Of a stretch of 7,585 nucleotides of DNA, positions 6,095 through 7,585 are shown piece by piece; position 1 is the stretch's first letter, and each line of letters opens with the position of its first letter. The notes beneath the pieces are model-generated. The model was not told the DNA's origin, made no database searches, and saw only the letters and a program-made list of their open reading frames with translations. The DNA comes from CAYZTD01 sp964638155. Its GTDB lineage: Archaea; Thermoplasmatota; E2; DHVEG-1. The stretch covers positions 1 through 7,585 of the forward strand of contig CAZWYI010000052.1 of NCBI GenBank assembly GCA_964638155.1. The letters run 5' to 3'. Made by a program: the position numbers and the translations under genes.

Positions 6095-6697
6095 ATGACT
6101 CGCTGGTACAAAGAAAAAAAGAAAGAGCATTTCTATAAAAAAGCAAAAAAAGAAGGATACAGAGCCCGCTCTTCTTATAAACTTAAGCAAATTCAAAAAA
6201 AATTTAATATAATAAAAAGAGGAGATTCTGTTTTAGATTTAGGATGTGCACCTGGAGGATGGAGTCAAGTTTCAAAGGAAATCGTTGGAAAAGAAGGAAA
6301 AGTTGTTGGTGTAGACATTCTTCCAGTTAAAAAATTAGAGGATATAATTTTTATCAAAGGTGATATGACTGAAGATGAAACAATTGATGAGATTAGGAAA
6401 ATCTCTTCAGTTGATAAATTTGATGTTGTAATATCTGATATGAGTCCTGATATATCTGGAAACTATGATATGGATCAGGCTCGTAGCATTTATTTATGTA
6501 TTAAAGCTCTTAATACAGCTGAAGTTTTTTTAAAAGAAAATGGTCATTTTGTTTGTAAAGCATTTGAAGGAAAAGATCTAAACGATTTTATTTCTGATAT
6601 AAAATCCAAATTTAAAACAATTAAACGTTTTAATCCTAAAGCTTCTAGGAAGAGCAGTAGCGAAATTTATGTAGTTGCTAAGTTTTTCAAGAAATAA
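6095..6697 (+). CDS. rlmE: 23S rRNA 2'-O-methyltransferase RlmE (FtsJ/RrmJ family)
   Basis: RlmE transfers a methyl group from S-adenosylmethionine to the ribose of a conserved A-loop uridine of 23S rRNA (U2552 in E. coli numbering) late in large-subunit assembly. The SAM-binding motif is DLGCAPGGWSQV at 48-59, with the acidic ribose-binding position in VGVD at 71-74. The catalytic K-D-K-E tetrad is complete: Lys29 (RSSYK), Asp115 (SDMSPD), Lys155 (VCKAF) and Glu190 (SSEIY). All four are offset by nine residues from my recollection of the E. coli positions (38, 124, 164, 199). At 200 residues it is the compact form without the C-terminal TRAM domain that some archaeal homologues carry. The N-terminus is rich in Lys and Arg, as expected for rRNA binding. 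The gene follows TFB by 22 bp but probably has its own leaderless promoter. It ends 4 bp before the convergent ACT gene. Confidence 0.96.
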   Translation: MTRWYKEKKKEHFYKKAKKEGYRARSSYKLKQIQKKFNIIKRGDSVLDLGCAPGGWSQVSKEIVGKEGKVVGVDILPVKKLEDIIFIKGDMTEDETIDEIRKISSVDKFDVVISDMSPDISGNYDMDQARSIYLCIKALNTAEVFLKENGHFVCKAFEGKDLNDFISDIKSKFKTIKRFNPKASRKSSSEIYVVAKFFKK

Positions 6698-6701
6698 TAT
6701 T

Positions 6702-7346
6702 TTATTCATGGCATAGTTTGTATAGTACCTGATGTGCTTTTAAAATATCTTTTTCATCTACAAAAAATAAAAGTTCAGGGACACAGCTTATAATTTCCAT
6801 AATATTTATGCCATTTATTGCTAATTCATTTGTTATAATTCCAGATAGGCCAGGTGTTGTTACTGCGTCTGGGTGAAGATGCATATTTAATTCTGCTAAA
6901 TTTTTATCTATTTTAATTATTTTTTCTTCTGGAAATAGTTTTTCCATTTTGTTAAGGTTTTTTTCATCAATTAAAATTTTCATTGACTCATCTGCTTGAA
7001 TTATTCTCAAAACATCTCCTCTGTTATATTGTATTACTGAAAATAGCTTAGGAAGTAGGTTTTGTACTTCTGAATCTTTTATTAATGCAAGGTTTGCAAG
7101 CCTGCTTTTTGTTGAAATTGTAGCACGATTTAGTATCTTTATTGCTTTGTTGTAAATATCATTATATTTTTCTGTTTTGTATCTTCTTATAGCACTTATT
7201 ACTGCGTCCATTGTAGCATCGATTTTTTGATCTTTTATTAAAAATTTTGCTAGTGCTCTATTGTTTATTAGACCTTTACTAAGATTTCTTTTTATACAGG
7301 GGTTGTTGTCAAGTATTTTCCATATTTCATCAGCTATACTTTTCAT
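6702..7346 (-). CDS. ACT-domain protein, probable ligand sensor
   Basis: The C-terminal part (about 160-212) is an ACT domain: TTPGLSGIITNELAINGINI followed by ELLFFVDEKD and a last helix, the pattern of aspartokinase-type regulatory ACT domains that bind amino acids or other small molecules. Residues about 80-150 (KSRLANLALIKD...GDVLRIIQ) may be a second, degenerate ACT-like unit. The N-terminal 60 residues (GLINNRALAKFLIKD...DAVISAIRRYK) look helical and resemble a helix-turn-helix. A DNA-binding regulator that senses a metabolite is therefore possible, but unproven. No catalytic domain is present, so it is not an aspartokinase. I think it belongs to a known but uncharacterised archaeal ACT family. 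It starts at an ATG with no Shine-Dalgarno, fitting a leaderless mRNA, and its upstream region has short repeats and a palindrome that could be operator sites. The end is 4 bp from rlmE, tail to tail. Confidence 0.85.
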   Translation of the reverse strand: MKSIADEIWKILDNNPCIKRNLSKGLINNRALAKFLIKDQKIDATMDAVISAIRRYKTEKYNDIYNKAIKILNRATISTKSRLANLALIKDSEVQNLLPKLFSVIQYNRGDVLRIIQADESMKILIDEKNLNKMEKLFPEEKIIKIDKNLAELNMHLHPDAVTTPGLSGIITNELAINGINIMEIISCVPELLFFVDEKDILKAHQVLYKLCHE

Positions 7347-7361
7347 AAAATATGTGAAAAT

Positions 7362-7372
7362 AGTTTATATTG
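7362..7372 (-). promoter_or_regulatory. TATA-like box for the ACT-domain gene
   Basis: CAATATAAACT on the - strand lies about 20-25 bp before ATG 7346. This suits a leaderless or nearly leaderless start, in line with the missing Shine-Dalgarno. The surrounding AT-richness limits certainty. Confidence 0.4.
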
Positions 7373-7379
7373 ATAAATT

Positions 7380-7436
7380 TTTGCTATTTTTGGCAAATAT
7401 TTGCTATTTTTGTAACTATACTGTTATTTTTGCTAA
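7380..7436. repeat. Short direct repeats upstream of the ACT gene
   Basis: TTTGCTATTTTTG occurs at 7380-7392 and again at 7400-7412, exactly 20 bp apart. A related TTATTTTTGCTA follows at 7425-7436. Copies spaced about two helical turns apart upstream of a promoter look like an array of regulator sites. No protein can be assigned. Confidence 0.5.
7393..7404. promoter_or_regulatory. 12-bp perfect palindrome, possible operator
   Basis: GCAAATATTTGC is a perfect palindrome that bridges the two direct repeats and lies about 20 bp upstream of the TATA-like box of the ACT gene. Position and symmetry suit a dimeric regulator, perhaps the ACT protein itself, but a palindrome this long occurs by chance once or twice in a window of this size. 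Confidence 0.35.
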
Positions 7437-7458
7437 AAAATATATTTTTATGTCTAAA

Positions 7459-7572
7459 TTACATTATTTTTATCTTATATGCCACACGGATTATAAAGAT
7501 TAAAAACATATATCGACAAATAATCTTGACGTGTGGAGTACGAATATTATTTCGCTTATTTATCTCTTTCAT
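7459..7572 (-). CDS. Doubtful 37-residue basic reading frame at the window edge
   Basis: The frame starts at ATG 7572 with GGAG 8 nt upstream (7584-7581). It encodes a basic N-terminal half and a hydrophobic stretch near residues 21-31 (YMFLIFIIRVA), with several more Lys after it. The frame stays open upstream to the window edge, so it could instead be the last part of a gene that lies beyond 7585. It overlaps the nested inverted repeat. I do not recognise it, and chance is a serious alternative. Confidence 0.2.
   Translation of the reverse strand: MKEINKRNNIRTPHVKIICRYMFLIFIIRVAYKIKIM
7482..7536. repeat. Nested inverted repeat in the right-hand intergenic region
   Basis: The outer arms CCACACG (7482-7488) and CGTGTGG (7530-7536) enclose inner arms AAGATTA (7496-7502) and TAATCTT (7521-7527) around an 18-nt loop. 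An alternative pairs GATTA (7489-7493) with TAATC directly inside the outer stem. It could be a structured RNA, a transcription end structure or a remnant with terminal inverted repeats. It is not a tRNA. Confidence 0.45.
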
Positions 7573-7585
7573 ATTTTCAACTCCA

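Noticed and set aside
6698..6701. Terminators between the convergent rlmE and ACT genes
   Set aside because: Only 4 bp separate the stop codons and no strong T-run follows either gene; both transcripts must end inside the other gene.
7261..7503. 80-residue + strand frame from the ACT gene into the intergenic region
   Set aside because: Its first third is antisense to the ACT gene, the rest is low-complexity AT-rich DNA, and there is no ribosome binding site.
7482..7536. tRNA or known small RNA in the nested inverted repeat
   Set aside because: No D-, anticodon- and T-arm layout, no T-loop consensus and too short for a tRNA.

Overview
The window reads as a chromosomal segment of an AT-rich archaeon. 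The strongest evidence is a full-length transcription factor B (TFB), which exists only in archaea as a TFIIB homologue. Supporting evidence is TATA-type promoters, U-rich terminators and several genes with no Shine-Dalgarno, suggesting leaderless mRNAs. The two secreted proteins carry PKD domains and a NosD-like beta-helix. That combination, with the style of their C-termini, suggests Thermoplasmatota (for example the marine benthic group D lineages). The lineage call is inference; archaea is close to certain.

Layout. (i) 54-1331 (+): a secreted right-handed beta-helix protein with one PKD domain and a short aromatic C-terminal tail. (ii) 3383-1402 (-): a two-gene unit made of a small Trp/Lys-rich protein of unknown function and a radical SAM protein with an N-terminal cobalamin-binding-like fold. 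(iii) 4923-3421 (-): a second secreted protein with a signal peptide, seven beta-propeller repeats, a PKD domain and a tail resembling that of the first protein. (iv) 5119-6072 (+): TFB, divergent from (iii) across a 195-bp region with a clear TATA box, a perfect inverted repeat over the predicted start site and a strong Shine-Dalgarno. (v) 6095-6697 (+): the FtsJ/RlmE 23S rRNA 2'-O-methyltransferase, with a TATA box that overlaps the TFB stop codon. (vi) 7346-6702 (-): an ACT-domain protein convergent with rlmE, only 4 bp apart. (vii) 7347-7585: an intergenic region with short direct repeats, a 12-bp palindrome, a nested inverted repeat and one doubtful small reading frame.

The genes do not form one pathway. 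TFB and RlmE are housekeeping information-processing genes, and the ACT protein is probably a small-ligand sensor. The left half is accessory: two cell-surface proteins built from different front domains on the same PKD-plus-tail end, flanking an uncharacterised radical SAM unit. I see no defence system, mobile element, CRISPR array, tRNA or rRNA. The least explained items are the shared tail, the Trp-rich protein beside the radical SAM enzyme with a C/G hairpin on its start codon, and the inverted repeat in the TFB promoter.
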